From an uncultured Eubacteriales bacterium (GTDB lineage Bacteria > Bacillota > Clostridia > Oscillospirales > Oscillospiraceae), in NCBI GenBank assembly GCA_900546485.1, contig URDK01000014.1:1-40039 (forward strand): 40,039 nucleotides of DNA, read 5' to 3'. Position numbers and translations under genes: made by a program. A model generated the notes under the pieces. It was not told where the DNA came from. It made no database searches and was given only the letters and a program-made list of their open reading frames with translations. This document shows, one piece after another, positions 8,194 through 16,376 of the stretch (within the stretch, counting starts at the first letter, position 1; each line of letters opens with the position of its first letter).

Positions 8194-8221
8194 TTGACAT
8201 ACGGGCGTATACGGTTATAAT
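8194..8221 (+). promoter_or_regulatory. Consensus sigma-A promoter
   Basis: TTGACA (8194-8199) and TATAAT (8216-8221) are both perfect, with a 16-base spacer that contains the palindrome CGTATACG (8206-8213). Transcription should begin near 8228, which excludes a TTG start at 8221 for the following gene. The spacer palindrome may be an operator. Confidence 0.85.
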
Positions 8222-8262
8222 TGTATTATTATGAAAATGCTGTGTACAGCAAGGTGATTTGT

Positions 8263-9363
8263 GTGGGGCTTGAACTAACTCTGCTTTCTGAAAATGAATA
8301 CGAGCGGCTCAGCTCGGGCGATATGACGCCGGCGATGGCGGCCAGGTATTTGCAGGAAGGGGAGTTCAGACTCCGCGGCTTTGACGAGGTGCTGCGCAGT
8401 CTCTACCCGAAGAGCGACATACAGCAGAGACTTGCGGCCGCGCTGCTTGAAGCGGAGCCGGCGTCCAATCCGGAGAGCGTTGGGCGCACTGTGAGGAATT
8501 GGATAAACGGCCACTCCAAACCCACGAGGAGCGAGGACGTTTTCCGAATTGCCTTTGCGCTGGATCTCTCGGAGGCGCAGACCAACAGGCTGCTCGGCGT
8601 ATGCACCGACTACGGAATACACTATCGAAACGGGCGCGACGTTGTTTACGCCTGGTTTCTGCGCACGGGCGGAGCCTACACCGAGGCCAGGGACTTTTTC
8701 GCCTCGCTGCCCGAGCTGCCGCAAGTGGACGGGGCTACGGAGTGCGGATCCTCGCACATAACGCGCGAGCTTCAGAATGCCTTTCTCCAGGTGCACTCCA
8801 CCGGTGAGCTGCGCGAGTGTTACATAGCAAATCTCGATAACTTCGGCGCGCTGCACAGACGGGCCTACGGTTACTTCCGTCGATATCTCGACAGGCTCAT
8901 ACATCCCGTACCGGCCTGGACGGGCCTTGAGGAGCCGGACTACTCGATGGAGGCCATAATGGAGCTCTACTTCTCCATGAGTATGCCTTCAAGCCGGAGC
9001 AAATGCGGCTGGAGCGTGGTACAGCGGCTCATAAAATACAACTGGCCGAATACCACGGCGCTCAAGAATATCCGCAACCGCAAGGCCGACGTGCCGCGCA
9101 AGCTCTTGCTGCTGCTCTACGTCATCACTGAAAACGTGGTGGACGGCGAGTACCGCGAGACGGACGAGGATTATCTCAGCCCGCGTGAGCGCCTGGACGA
9201 CCACTGGTTTGCCATAAACGCCATACTCACCGACTGCGGCATGCCGCCGCTGGACCCGCGCAACGCCACAGACTGGCTGGTTCTCTACGCCGTCACAGCG
9301 ACGGAGGAGTCCATGAGCGAGCGCATGGAAAAGGTTATTGAACACATCTTTGCCGGACAATAA
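8263..9363 (+). CDS. Uncharacterised protein with a putative helix-turn-helix region
   Basis: I do not recognise this 366-residue protein. It is soluble, without signal peptide or membrane segment. Residues about 73-113 (VRNWINGHSKPTRSEDVFRI followed by AFALDLSEAQTNRLL) have the look of an XRE-like helix-turn-helix: a W-x-N-G-x-x-x-P turn then a helix pair typical of phage-repressor-type regulators. The rest is helical and rich in Arg, Tyr and Trp. I chose GTG 8263 since AAGGTGA (8251-8257) lies 5 bases upstream and the strong promoter reaches 8221. It stands alone between the MATE gene and the kinase cassette, convergent with the latter, with its own terminator. A regulatory role linked to the cassette is possible but unproven. 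Confidence 0.6.
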   Translation: MGLELTLLSENEYERLSSGDMTPAMAARYLQEGEFRLRGFDEVLRSLYPKSDIQQRLAAALLEAEPASNPESVGRTVRNWINGHSKPTRSEDVFRIAFALDLSEAQTNRLLGVCTDYGIHYRNGRDVVYAWFLRTGGAYTEARDFFASLPELPQVDGATECGSSHITRELQNAFLQVHSTGELRECYIANLDNFGALHRRAYGYFRRYLDRLIHPVPAWTGLEEPDYSMEAIMELYFSMSMPSSRSKCGWSVVQRLIKYNWPNTTALKNIRNRKADVPRKLLLLLYVITENVVDGEYRETDEDYLSPRERLDDHWFAINAILTDCGMPPLDPRNATDWLVLYAVTATEESMSERMEKVIEHIFAGQ

Positions 9364-9369
9364 GGGAAG

Positions 9370-9404
9370 AGCCCCGGAACGTTTTTCGCGTTCCGGGGCT
9401 TTTT
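9370..9404 (+). terminator. Rho-independent terminator between convergent genes
   Basis: The perfect 12-bp stem AGCCCCGGAACG / CGTTCCGGGGCT (9370-9381 with 9389-9400, loop of 7) is followed by TTTT. It closes the HTH-like gene. On the minus strand the stem is followed by a poor U-tract, so it may end the kinase operon only weakly. Confidence 0.85.
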
Positions 9405-9419
9405 GCATATTTTCCGGTG

Positions 9420-12400
9420 TTAGCCTTCCGGCCAGGGCTCAATGTTGTCGAGCCCTTCGACAACCGCGCCGTCGGATATGGAGAAGCTGCCCTCCGCCGG
9501 TACTATTGTGGAATAGATCCTGCCCTTGTTCGTGAAGGTGCCGGATATGTTTATGGGCTGGGTGAGGAACATGCTGCTCCTGTTTTCCAGGCTGCCGTTC
9601 ACTGTTGTCCGATAGATATCGCTGAAACCGAAGGTGGAAAAGCTGCCGCCGTTGCGGAGCGTGGAGCCTGGCTCAAGGACAAGGTGGCCGCCGAAGGAGA
9701 CGTATCGCGCGCCGCTCTGGATGTTCACAGAGCCGCCGTCAAGCAGATGGAGCTGACCGCTCTGCGAGTACAGGGACGTCCTGCTCAGGACGACGGATGA
9801 CGAGCCGCCGAGTTCCGCGCTGCAGAGCTGGATAAGGGTCGAATCGCTCAGCTCCGCGTTCAGACTGTCTGAGGCAAGCGTCTCGCCGCGCAGCACCAGA
9901 AAACTGCCGCTGCTGAGCTCTATGTCACGGAGAAGGGCTGCGTCGACGCTTGCGTAGACGGCCATGGAGTTCTCGCTGAGCGTCAGCTTGGAGACCGACA
10001 TGGCGCACATGCGGGAGTATGCCCAGGAGCCGCCGGTGAGGTTGAGCGCGGCGCCGTCGCCGTGGGACGTCCACTCGCCGATCACCTCGAGCATACCGCC
10101 GTTTGCTACGTCTATCGCGTCGCAGGTGAGTTGGCCGTTGACAACGAAGATGCTGCCGTCTACTGTAACGGCCTCGCCCTCAGGGATGACAATCGAGCTG
10201 TCGTAGATGACGTATACAGGCTTCGTAACGGTCAGCGGCTGAGTGAGCGTGAGCTCGCCGTTTATCACGATGGAGCGTATGCTGTCGTCTGCCAGCGCGT
10301 CAAAGAGCTCGGCTTCGGTGCTGACGGGATGCATGGGCACATCGTCGATGAGCTCAAAGCTGACCTCCCACACCCGGCCGTCTATCTCGCCGCTGATCTG
10401 GCTGCAGTTGCTGCGGTAGAGCAGCACGCCCTCCGCTGTATTCAACTGTGCGCCCTCGCTGACGGTCAGCGAACTGTTGTCGTACATATCGATGAGTCCG
10501 CGGTTTTCCACTATTCCGCCGGAGAGCAGCTCGATGCTTCCGAACACGTTGCTGACGGCGCCGTAGTTTTCAAAAGCGCCGCCTATCGTCAGCTCACCGT
10601 GGTTGTCGATGAAGCCGCCGGACACAAGGACGCAGTTTTCGCCGACGCTTACGCTGCCGTAATTCGAGAAGTCGCCGCTGTCAAAGCCCAAGGTGCCGGG
10701 CTCATCCTCACTCCCGGAGGCGGTGATGCTGCCGTAGTTCAGGAGGCGGCACCACATGGCGTTATAGGCACTCAACTCGGCGCTGCCGAGATTTATAAAT
10801 ACGCTGTTGCTGCTGTCGAGTCTTTCAATCCAGATACCGTCAGCAGGGGACAGCTTGCCGCGGTTGAGCAGTACAGGGGATTCGCCCCCGAACCAGAGGC
10901 CGCATTCAACCGTTCCGTCGTTGACGAGCGGCGCTCCGTTCACACAGAACTCCAGCCCGTCGGCCTGGGGTGCGAGGCGCGCGCCCTCGGACACCAGGAC
11001 CGGCACGCTTGACGTAATGCTTTCGGATATCGCAATATCGCCCTCTATGCGTATGGCGCTGATCTCGCTGTTTCCACAGGCGGCCCGCAGGTCGTCCTCA
11101 CTGGAGACGGTCACGGCGCCGGCAAAGAGCTCATCAATGGGAAGCGTATATATGTCCTCGCTGACGGAGCCGCCCTGCTGTACCAGGCCACTGCTGAGCA
11201 GAACGAGCGAGCCATACACCTCACCGCCCTCGTCGATGACGAGCGTACCGCCGTTGACGACCACGCTGCCGTCCACACGGCCGCTTGCCCAGAGTACACC
11301 GCCCTCGGTGAGCTCAACAGCGCAGGTGAAAACGGCCGAGGAGCCCTCAGGCACAAGCAGGGGCTTGTTTATGGTGAAGGACCCCGAGGAATGGAAGTTT
11401 CCGCTCACGCTCACTGCCTCCACACTGTCATCGGCGAGCAGCGCGGCCAGGGTCTCCGCGTCCTCGGCGCTCTGGGCGTTTGCAAAGAGCTCGTCGCGTC
11501 CAGGACCGGTCCACTCCTCGGATATGCCGGGCGTGACGCTGCCCGCGCCGGATGTGACCGGTTCTTCCTCACCGCCCTGCGACAGGAAGATGAGGCCGAA
11601 TATTCCGGCAACCGCTATGAACGACAGCACGACGCCGAGCACGGTGCGTCGCTTCGAGCCGACGCGCACAGTATTTTCAATGGGGCCGGTGTGTATTTCG
11701 GGTTCAGTTTCGGGCTCCTGGAGCGGTTCCGGTTCCTTCACCGGTTCAGGCGCGGTCACAGGTACCTCGCCGCCCTCATAGAGTGCCGTGTGCAGCTCCT
11801 CTACCGAGCGGAAGCGCTGGTGCTGCTTGATGCCCATGCCCCGGAGCAGCGCCTTTTCCTGCTTTTCCGTGAGGTCCACGCCAAGGCGGCGGGGCATGAT
11901 TATCTCGTCGTCCATCAGACGGTCGAGCGCCTGGGGCGGAGTCTTGCCGGTGAGACAATAATAGATGGTGGCGGAGAGACCGTAGACATCCGTCCATGGG
12001 CCCTGGCCCCTATGCTGGTACTGCTCAATGGGTGCGTAGCCGTGCTTGAGCGTGATGGTCATGGTCTCGTCGCCCTGCGTAGACTCCCGCGCGCAGCCGA
12101 AGTCAAGCAGACGCACGCTGCCGCGCTCGAGCATCAGGTTGTCGGGGCTGATGTCGCGGTGGATGAGCCCCGCGGCGTGCACGGCGCTCAGCGCCGAGAA
12201 GAGCGGCTCTATGAGGTGCAGCAGCTCACCCGCAGGGATGCGCCCGCCTCGCTGGGCTACCAGCTCCTTGAAGGTGGTGCCGTCCACATACTCCATGACG
12301 ATGTAGGCGGTGTTGTTGAGCTCAAAGAAGTCGCGCACGCTGACTATCTCTGGCTGCTTATCCATCTTCGCCATGGTCCGGGCCTCGTAGAGGAAACGGC

Positions 12401-12722
12401 TTTTGCCCTTTTCGTAGCTGCTGGCCGCCCCGGCGTAATTGCTCACGGCGAGCGAGACGTCCGAGTGCCGCGCGACCCAGTTCGTGGGGAAGTATTCCTT
12501 TATGGCCACCTTTAGCTCAAGCCGGAGGTCGCAGCCGATGTAGGTTATTCCGAAGCCGCCCTCGCCCAGCACACGGCCGACGAGATAGCGGCCCATGAGC
12601 ACCGTCCCGGGCGGGATGTGGTGGGGGAGCGGAGTGTATGTGCCGGAGGTCAGGCCGCAGTTGGGGCATACGCCGTCATCGCCGACCGGTGTCATGCAAT
12701 AGGGGCAGTATTTTTTATCCAC
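9420..12722 (-). CDS. Transmembrane Ser/Thr protein kinase with long beta-helix-like ectodomain
   Basis: About 1,100 residues. A zinc-ribbon-like CPYC...CPNC lies at residues 6-22. A Hanks-type kinase domain follows (about 45-315): glycine loop GEGGFG, catalytic lysine in VAIKEY (K75), catalytic loop HRDISPDN (D190), and magnesium loop LLDFGCAR. After a Pro/Glu-rich linker comes one membrane helix (about 360-381, preceded by SKRR), then about 715 extracytoplasmic residues of short Gly/Ser/Asn-rich strands (NYGSIT, NHGELTI, NRGLIDMYDNSSLTV), like a pectin-lyase-type beta helix. Three related modules begin near DELFANAQ, DELFAGAV and TEAELFDAL. PASTA repeats are absent. I prefer GTG 12722, since GGGAGG lies 8 bases upstream and the longer start overlaps that SD. 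It is the last gene of the cassette and has its own promoter at 12758-12786. Confidence 0.88.
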   Translation of the reverse strand: MDKKYCPYCMTPVGDDGVCPNCGLTSGTYTPLPHHIPPGTVLMGRYLVGRVLGEGGFGITYIGCDLRLELKVAIKEYFPTNWVARHSDVSLAVSNYAGAASSYEKGKSRFLYEARTMAKMDKQPEIVSVRDFFELNNTAYIVMEYVDGTTFKELVAQRGGRIPAGELLHLIEPLFSALSAVHAAGLIHRDISPDNLMLERGSVRLLDFGCARESTQGDETMTITLKHGYAPIEQYQHRGQGPWTDVYGLSATIYYCLTGKTPPQALDRLMDDEIIMPRRLGVDLTEKQEKALLRGMGIKQHQRFRSVEELHTALYEGGEVPVTAPEPVKEPEPLQEPETEPEIHTGPIENTVRVGSKRRTVLGVVLSFIAVAGIFGLIFLSQGGEEEPVTSGAGSVTPGISEEWTGPGRDELFANAQSAEDAETLAALLADDSVEAVSVSGNFHSSGSFTINKPLLVPEGSSAVFTCAVELTEGGVLWASGRVDGSVVVNGGTLVIDEGGEVYGSLVLLSSGLVQQGGSVSEDIYTLPIDELFAGAVTVSSEDDLRAACGNSEISAIRIEGDIAISESITSSVPVLVSEGARLAPQADGLEFCVNGAPLVNDGTVECGLWFGGESPVLLNRGKLSPADGIWIERLDSSNSVFINLGSAELSAYNAMWCRLLNYGSITASGSEDEPGTLGFDSGDFSNYGSVSVGENCVLVSGGFIDNHGELTIGGAFENYGAVSNVFGSIELLSGGIVENRGLIDMYDNSSLTVSEGAQLNTAEGVLLYRSNCSQISGEIDGRVWEVSFELIDDVPMHPVSTEAELFDALADDSIRSIVINGELTLTQPLTVTKPVYVIYDSSIVIPEGEAVTVDGSIFVVNGQLTCDAIDVANGGMLEVIGEWTSHGDGAALNLTGGSWAYSRMCAMSVSKLTLSENSMAVYASVDAALLRDIELSSGSFLVLRGETLASDSLNAELSDSTLIQLCSAELGGSSSVVLSRTSLYSQSGQLHLLDGGSVNIQSGARYVSFGGHLVLEPGSTLRNGGSFSTFGFSDIYRTTVNGSLENRSSMFLTQPINISGTFTNKGRIYSTIVPAEGSFSISDGAVVEGLDNIEPWPEG

Positions 12723-12757
12723 GGCCTTCACCTCCCTGAAATTCAGTGTTGATTGAC

Positions 12758-12786
12758 ATTATATAGGCTCCTCCCCGCATTTTCAA
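12758..12786 (-). promoter_or_regulatory. Internal promoter for the beta-helix kinase gene
   Basis: On the minus strand TTGAAA (12786-12781) and TATAAT (12763-12758) have an exact 17-base spacer. The -35 box overlaps the stop codon of the upstream kinase gene (12783-12785), so the last gene of the cassette can be transcribed independently. Confidence 0.65.
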
Positions 12787-15029
12787 CCTTCGGCGCCCGC
12801 CAGACGGCACAAATAGACCTCGTCGCCGCCGTAATAGGTCGCAGCACCCATGTAGGTGTAATATACGTCGTAGCTCTCGGATTTCTCCACCAGGGATTCA
12901 GCGCAGTCGAGGAGCTCGGCCTCAAGGTCGTCAACGGGGAAGTGGTCTATCCACTGCGTCGTGTACCTGATGTCGATGCCGAATTCCTCAAATATCGTAG
13001 AGAATTTGCTGCCGTCCGGGCGCTCGTGCTGATAGGTGGAGCTGATCTCCTCCGAGCGCTGTATGGCCGCCTCAACGTATTTGCGCACGGGTATTACTTC
13101 CACCGCGCCGTCGGGGCGGCGCTCATTGGTCTCCTCGGCGAGATAGCAGCTGAGGTACCAGTTGAAGCAGAAGCTCGCAGGGCTGCTGCTGTCCTTGAAG
13201 GACCAGTTGGCGTCGTTGCGTATCTCATAGGGGAAGCCCATGCCGTCGGCCAGATAAACTTGAACGTCCTCATCTGCATGATCCAGGGCGTCGGTGTGCA
13301 TCCAGACAACGGGGAAATCCGCCATCGAATCCACCAGCGTGACCGTGCTGATCCCGGCGGGAATATCCAGCACAACCGCGACGTCTTCATCCGTCACACC
13401 GTATACCACGCCGTCATCTGTGACGAAGATGATGACGAGCGCGCCCACACCTGTGTCCATGCCGCTGGAGAAGGCCACAACATTTTTGGAGAATCCCCAA
13501 TCGGAGAGGTCGGTGTCAAAGTCACTGGTTTTAAAGAGCGCGCGCAGTTCGTCGCAGCCCTCAAAGGCGCCGCCGCCTATCTCCATGTTCTGCCGCGCGA
13601 ACACCATGCGCAGCGAGCTGCATCCCGCAAAGGCCATACTGCCTACGGACTCCACGCTTCCCGGAATTATGACCGAGCTGAAGCTGCTCTGACCGCGAAA
13701 AGCCTCATCACCGATCTGTGTCACGGGCAGGCCGTCTATTTCCTCGGGAATGGTGAGTATGTCCTCGACCGTGCCTTCGCAACCTGTGACCACGACGTAG
13801 TCGCCGTAGTTCGTGTATTCTATGCCGTCCGAGACGCCGCTTATTGGGGAGAAGGTGGGAGCGGGATCGGGAGTGGGCGCGGATGTGCGGACAGCCTGGG
13901 ACTCATCCGGAGGGTCTATAGCCTTATCGTCGCCGCCGCTGAACACCGCGATGAGCGCTATAACCAGCACCAGCGCCGCGGCGGCAATGCCTATGATGCG
14001 TTTCTTGTTTCCGGTGCCGCCATCCTTGCGCTCAGTACGCGCTGGCCTCTCGGGCTTCGCGGGACGTTTGGGGCGCTTCGGCGCCTCAGGGCAGAGCTGA
14101 CCTATGAGCAGCTCTATGTTCTGCGGCCTGCGCGTGGGCTGCACGGCTAGACCCCAGAGCAGCGCTGTCTCCTCCTTGGGCGTGAGCTCGGCGCCCAGCG
14201 CTGAGGGCGGTACTAGGGCGTCGCCCTCAAGCCGCTCCACCGCAGAGGTGGGCATCGTGCCCGTGATGCAGTAGTACACGGTCGCGCAGAGAGAATATAT
14301 GTCCGTCCATGGTCCCTGGCCGCGGGTCTGGTATTGCTCAACTGGCGCAAAGCCGTGCTTGAGCAGCACGCTCATGGATTTGCCGTCCTCCATGGAGCGG
14401 GCGCAGCCAAAGTCCAGCAACTTGAGCGTGTTGTCCGGCATCCACATGATGTTGTCGGGGCTTATATCGCGGTGGATGATGCCCGAAGCGTGGAGCTTGC
14501 CGATATCCTCCATGAGCGGACGGAGCATGGAGAGCAGCTGCGGGGCCGGGAGACGTCCCTCGGACTTCATCTTGTCGCTGAGCGTGACGCCGTCCAAGTA
14601 CTCCATCACCAGGTAAGCCGTGCCGTTGGTGGAGAAGAAGTCCTCGACCTGCACGACGGATGTGAGCTCCTTCTGCTTGGCGAGCAGCCGGGCCTCGTCG
14701 AGAAAGCTGTTAAGTGCGCCCTGAAGCTGGGAGGCCATGCCGGGCTTTGGCTCGACCTTCACTCCGCCGGGGCCGCGCACGGCGCACTGGACGGGGAAGC
14801 ACTCCTTGACGGCCACTCGTTTGCCGCTGTCAGGCTCTACGGCTATGTAGGTTATGCCGAAGCCGCCCTGGCCTATGGCCGCGCCGGTGAGGTAGCGGTG
14901 CAGACCGCTGCCGTCGAGCATCGTCCCGGCAGGGAGCTGCTGCTCGCCGGGTGTCCAGCTCGTGGGTTTTCCGCAGCGCTTGCATATGGGGTCTGAGGTG
15001 GGATACATGCAGTGCGGGCAAAATTCCAT
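12783..15029 (-). CDS. Transmembrane Ser/Thr protein kinase with leucine-rich and CAP-like ectodomain
   Basis: A 748-residue protein. Order: zinc-ribbon-like CPHC...CKRC (4-19); Hanks-type kinase domain (about 45-312) with GQGGFG, VAVKE (K75), HRDISPDN (D188) and DFG (207-209); a Pro/Arg/Lys-rich linker; one membrane helix (about 344-363); a Ser/Thr/Pro linker; a BspA-type leucine-rich segment (about 405-500; TIPEEIDGLPVTQIGDEAF, VIIPGSVESVGSMAFAGCSS); and a C-terminal region with features of a CAP/SCP domain (AAIQRSEEISSTYQHERPDGS, final YMGAATYYGGDEVYLC). The kinase should be cytosolic and the rest outside. I chose ATG 15029: AAAAGGAGGT stands 9 bases upstream. Its ATG shares the A of the preceding TAA stop, so translation is coupled. 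All catalytic residues are present. Confidence 0.88.
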   Translation of the reverse strand: MEFCPHCMYPTSDPICKRCGKPTSWTPGEQQLPAGTMLDGSGLHRYLTGAAIGQGGFGITYIAVEPDSGKRVAVKECFPVQCAVRGPGGVKVEPKPGMASQLQGALNSFLDEARLLAKQKELTSVVQVEDFFSTNGTAYLVMEYLDGVTLSDKMKSEGRLPAPQLLSMLRPLMEDIGKLHASGIIHRDISPDNIMWMPDNTLKLLDFGCARSMEDGKSMSVLLKHGFAPVEQYQTRGQGPWTDIYSLCATVYYCITGTMPTSAVERLEGDALVPPSALGAELTPKEETALLWGLAVQPTRRPQNIELLIGQLCPEAPKRPKRPAKPERPARTERKDGGTGNKKRIIGIAAAALVLVIALIAVFSGGDDKAIDPPDESQAVRTSAPTPDPAPTFSPISGVSDGIEYTNYGDYVVVTGCEGTVEDILTIPEEIDGLPVTQIGDEAFRGQSSFSSVIIPGSVESVGSMAFAGCSSLRMVFARQNMEIGGGAFEGCDELRALFKTSDFDTDLSDWGFSKNVVAFSSGMDTGVGALVIIFVTDDGVVYGVTDEDVAVVLDIPAGISTVTLVDSMADFPVVWMHTDALDHADEDVQVYLADGMGFPYEIRNDANWSFKDSSSPASFCFNWYLSCYLAEETNERRPDGAVEVIPVRKYVEAAIQRSEEISSTYQHERPDGSKFSTIFEEFGIDIRYTTQWIDHFPVDDLEAELLDCAESLVEKSESYDVYYTYMGAATYYGGDEVYLCRLAGAEG

Positions 15030-16360
15030 TACAGCGCACCTCCTTTTCGGGTGACCATGAAGCACTCACGCTCGGAGCCGAGCGCGAACTTGTCGCCGAC
15101 CTTGAGCGGCATGGCCTGGCTGGGCGCGAGACGGCGGCTGCCGTTGACAAAGGTCCCGTAGGTGGAGCCCAGGTCCTTGATGTACAGCGTGCCGGCGGAG
15201 GCGTCGTATATGAGCACGCAGTGCACGCCGCTGACGCCCTGGGTGCCGTTGGGGAACACGAGGTCGTTCCTCGCCGGGTCGCGTCCCATGCGCACCTGCG
15301 GCGAGAGCGCGAAGCGCTTGCCCGCGAAGGCTCCGGAGACGCACTGTATGCGCAGCTCGTCTATGCCTGTGTCCGAGGCCTTGCCCTTACCCTTACGGAC
15401 GGGGAATTTGGGTAGCTTCGGGAGCTTGAGCTTGATGATGCCTTTCTTCCAGAGCACGAAGGCTGCCGCCGCGAGCACGACGATGAGGCCGATGACTATG
15501 AACACCCACGCGCTGCTCCCGCCGCCGTAGACATCGTAGCTGATGCCCAGCTCGTCGAGCTTGTCGCGGACATAGCTGATCCGCACGGAGTAATAGCTGT
15601 TCACGTCGCCGGTGGAAGCGTCGCCGCCTATGCCGTAGGTGTTTATGCCGATGACAGCGCCGTTCGAGTCGATGAGAGGGCCGCCGGAGTTGCCGTGGTT
15701 TATCTGGGCGTCGTGCTGTATGAGACGGGTGTTGCCCATGCTCGAGCCCTCGGAGAAGCGGGAGACAACGCCGCTCGTGACCGTGACGTCTTCCACATCC
15801 GCAACGAGGGAATTGCCGTATGCGCCTTCCTCCGTCTCATCCGAACTGCCGGGATAGCCGAGGGCGTAGACGCTGTCGCCTACCTCGACGTCGGAGTCGT
15901 CCGCAAGCAGGGGGAGCGCGACGCGCCCCTCAGGGGCCTCGCCCGCGCGCAGCACGGCGTAGTCGGGGTACATGCCGGAGGAGGCATAGAGCACCGTGCA
16001 GGGGATGGCCTGGCTCGTGTCGAGGCCAGTCACCGGGTTCCAGGCCATGTCGTTTTTGAGTATCCAGACACTAACTGCAGGAGCGTCAACAATGCTTCCG
16101 CTCTCGGTGTAAAAGACGTCCTGAACGACGTGCGTATTGGTTACGAAGATATCCGTCGACTCGCCGGCCTTACCGACGCCGAAGGCGGAGCCGGTGGCGT
16201 AGTAGACCTCGCCGGTGGTGAGGTCGGGCAGCAGCGCGAGTATGCGCACAACGCCGGAGCGCGAGTCGGCCGCGATGCGTCCGCCGTCGGAGCCGCAGCC
16301 TGCAAGCGGCAGCGTGAGCATCAGTATGGCGAGCAGCAGGCTCATAAGTCTCTTTTTCAT
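15029..16360 (-). CDS. Membrane HtrA-like serine protease fused to a cytosolic FHA domain
   Basis: A 443-residue protein. An N-terminal signal ends in the lipobox LAGC (19-22). A trypsin/HtrA-like protease domain follows (about 35-275) with the triad visible: H77 (TNTHVV), D133 (PDYAVLRA) and S225 (GNSGGPL). A membrane helix spans about 284-304, then a basic linker, then an FHA domain (about 345-437) with GR, SGVH and GSTYGTFVNG. There is no PDZ domain. Topology implied: protease outside, phosphothreonine-reading FHA inside. ATG 16360 has the strong SD GGGGGG before it. It lies between the soluble PP2C gene (16-base gap) and the LRR kinase gene (shared TAATG), so it may be recruited or switched by phosphorylation from the neighbouring kinases. 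Confidence 0.87.
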   Translation of the reverse strand: MKKRLMSLLLAILMLTLPLAGCGSDGGRIAADSRSGVVRILALLPDLTTGEVYYATGSAFGVGKAGESTDIFVTNTHVVQDVFYTESGSIVDAPAVSVWILKNDMAWNPVTGLDTSQAIPCTVLYASSGMYPDYAVLRAGEAPEGRVALPLLADDSDVEVGDSVYALGYPGSSDETEEGAYGNSLVADVEDVTVTSGVVSRFSEGSSMGNTRLIQHDAQINHGNSGGPLIDSNGAVIGINTYGIGGDASTGDVNSYYSVRISYVRDKLDELGISYDVYGGGSSAWVFIVIGLIVVLAAAAFVLWKKGIIKLKLPKLPKFPVRKGKGKASDTGIDELRIQCVSGAFAGKRFALSPQVRMGRDPARNDLVFPNGTQGVSGVHCVLIYDASAGTLYIKDLGSTYGTFVNGSRRLAPSQAMPLKVGDKFALGSERECFMVTRKGGAL

Positions 16361-16376
16361 CACTTTCCCCCCTAAA

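Noticed and set aside
8221..8262. TTG 8221 as start of the HTH-like protein
   Set aside because: Its first base belongs to the perfect -10 box, so it would not be transcribed; GTG 8263 has an SD.
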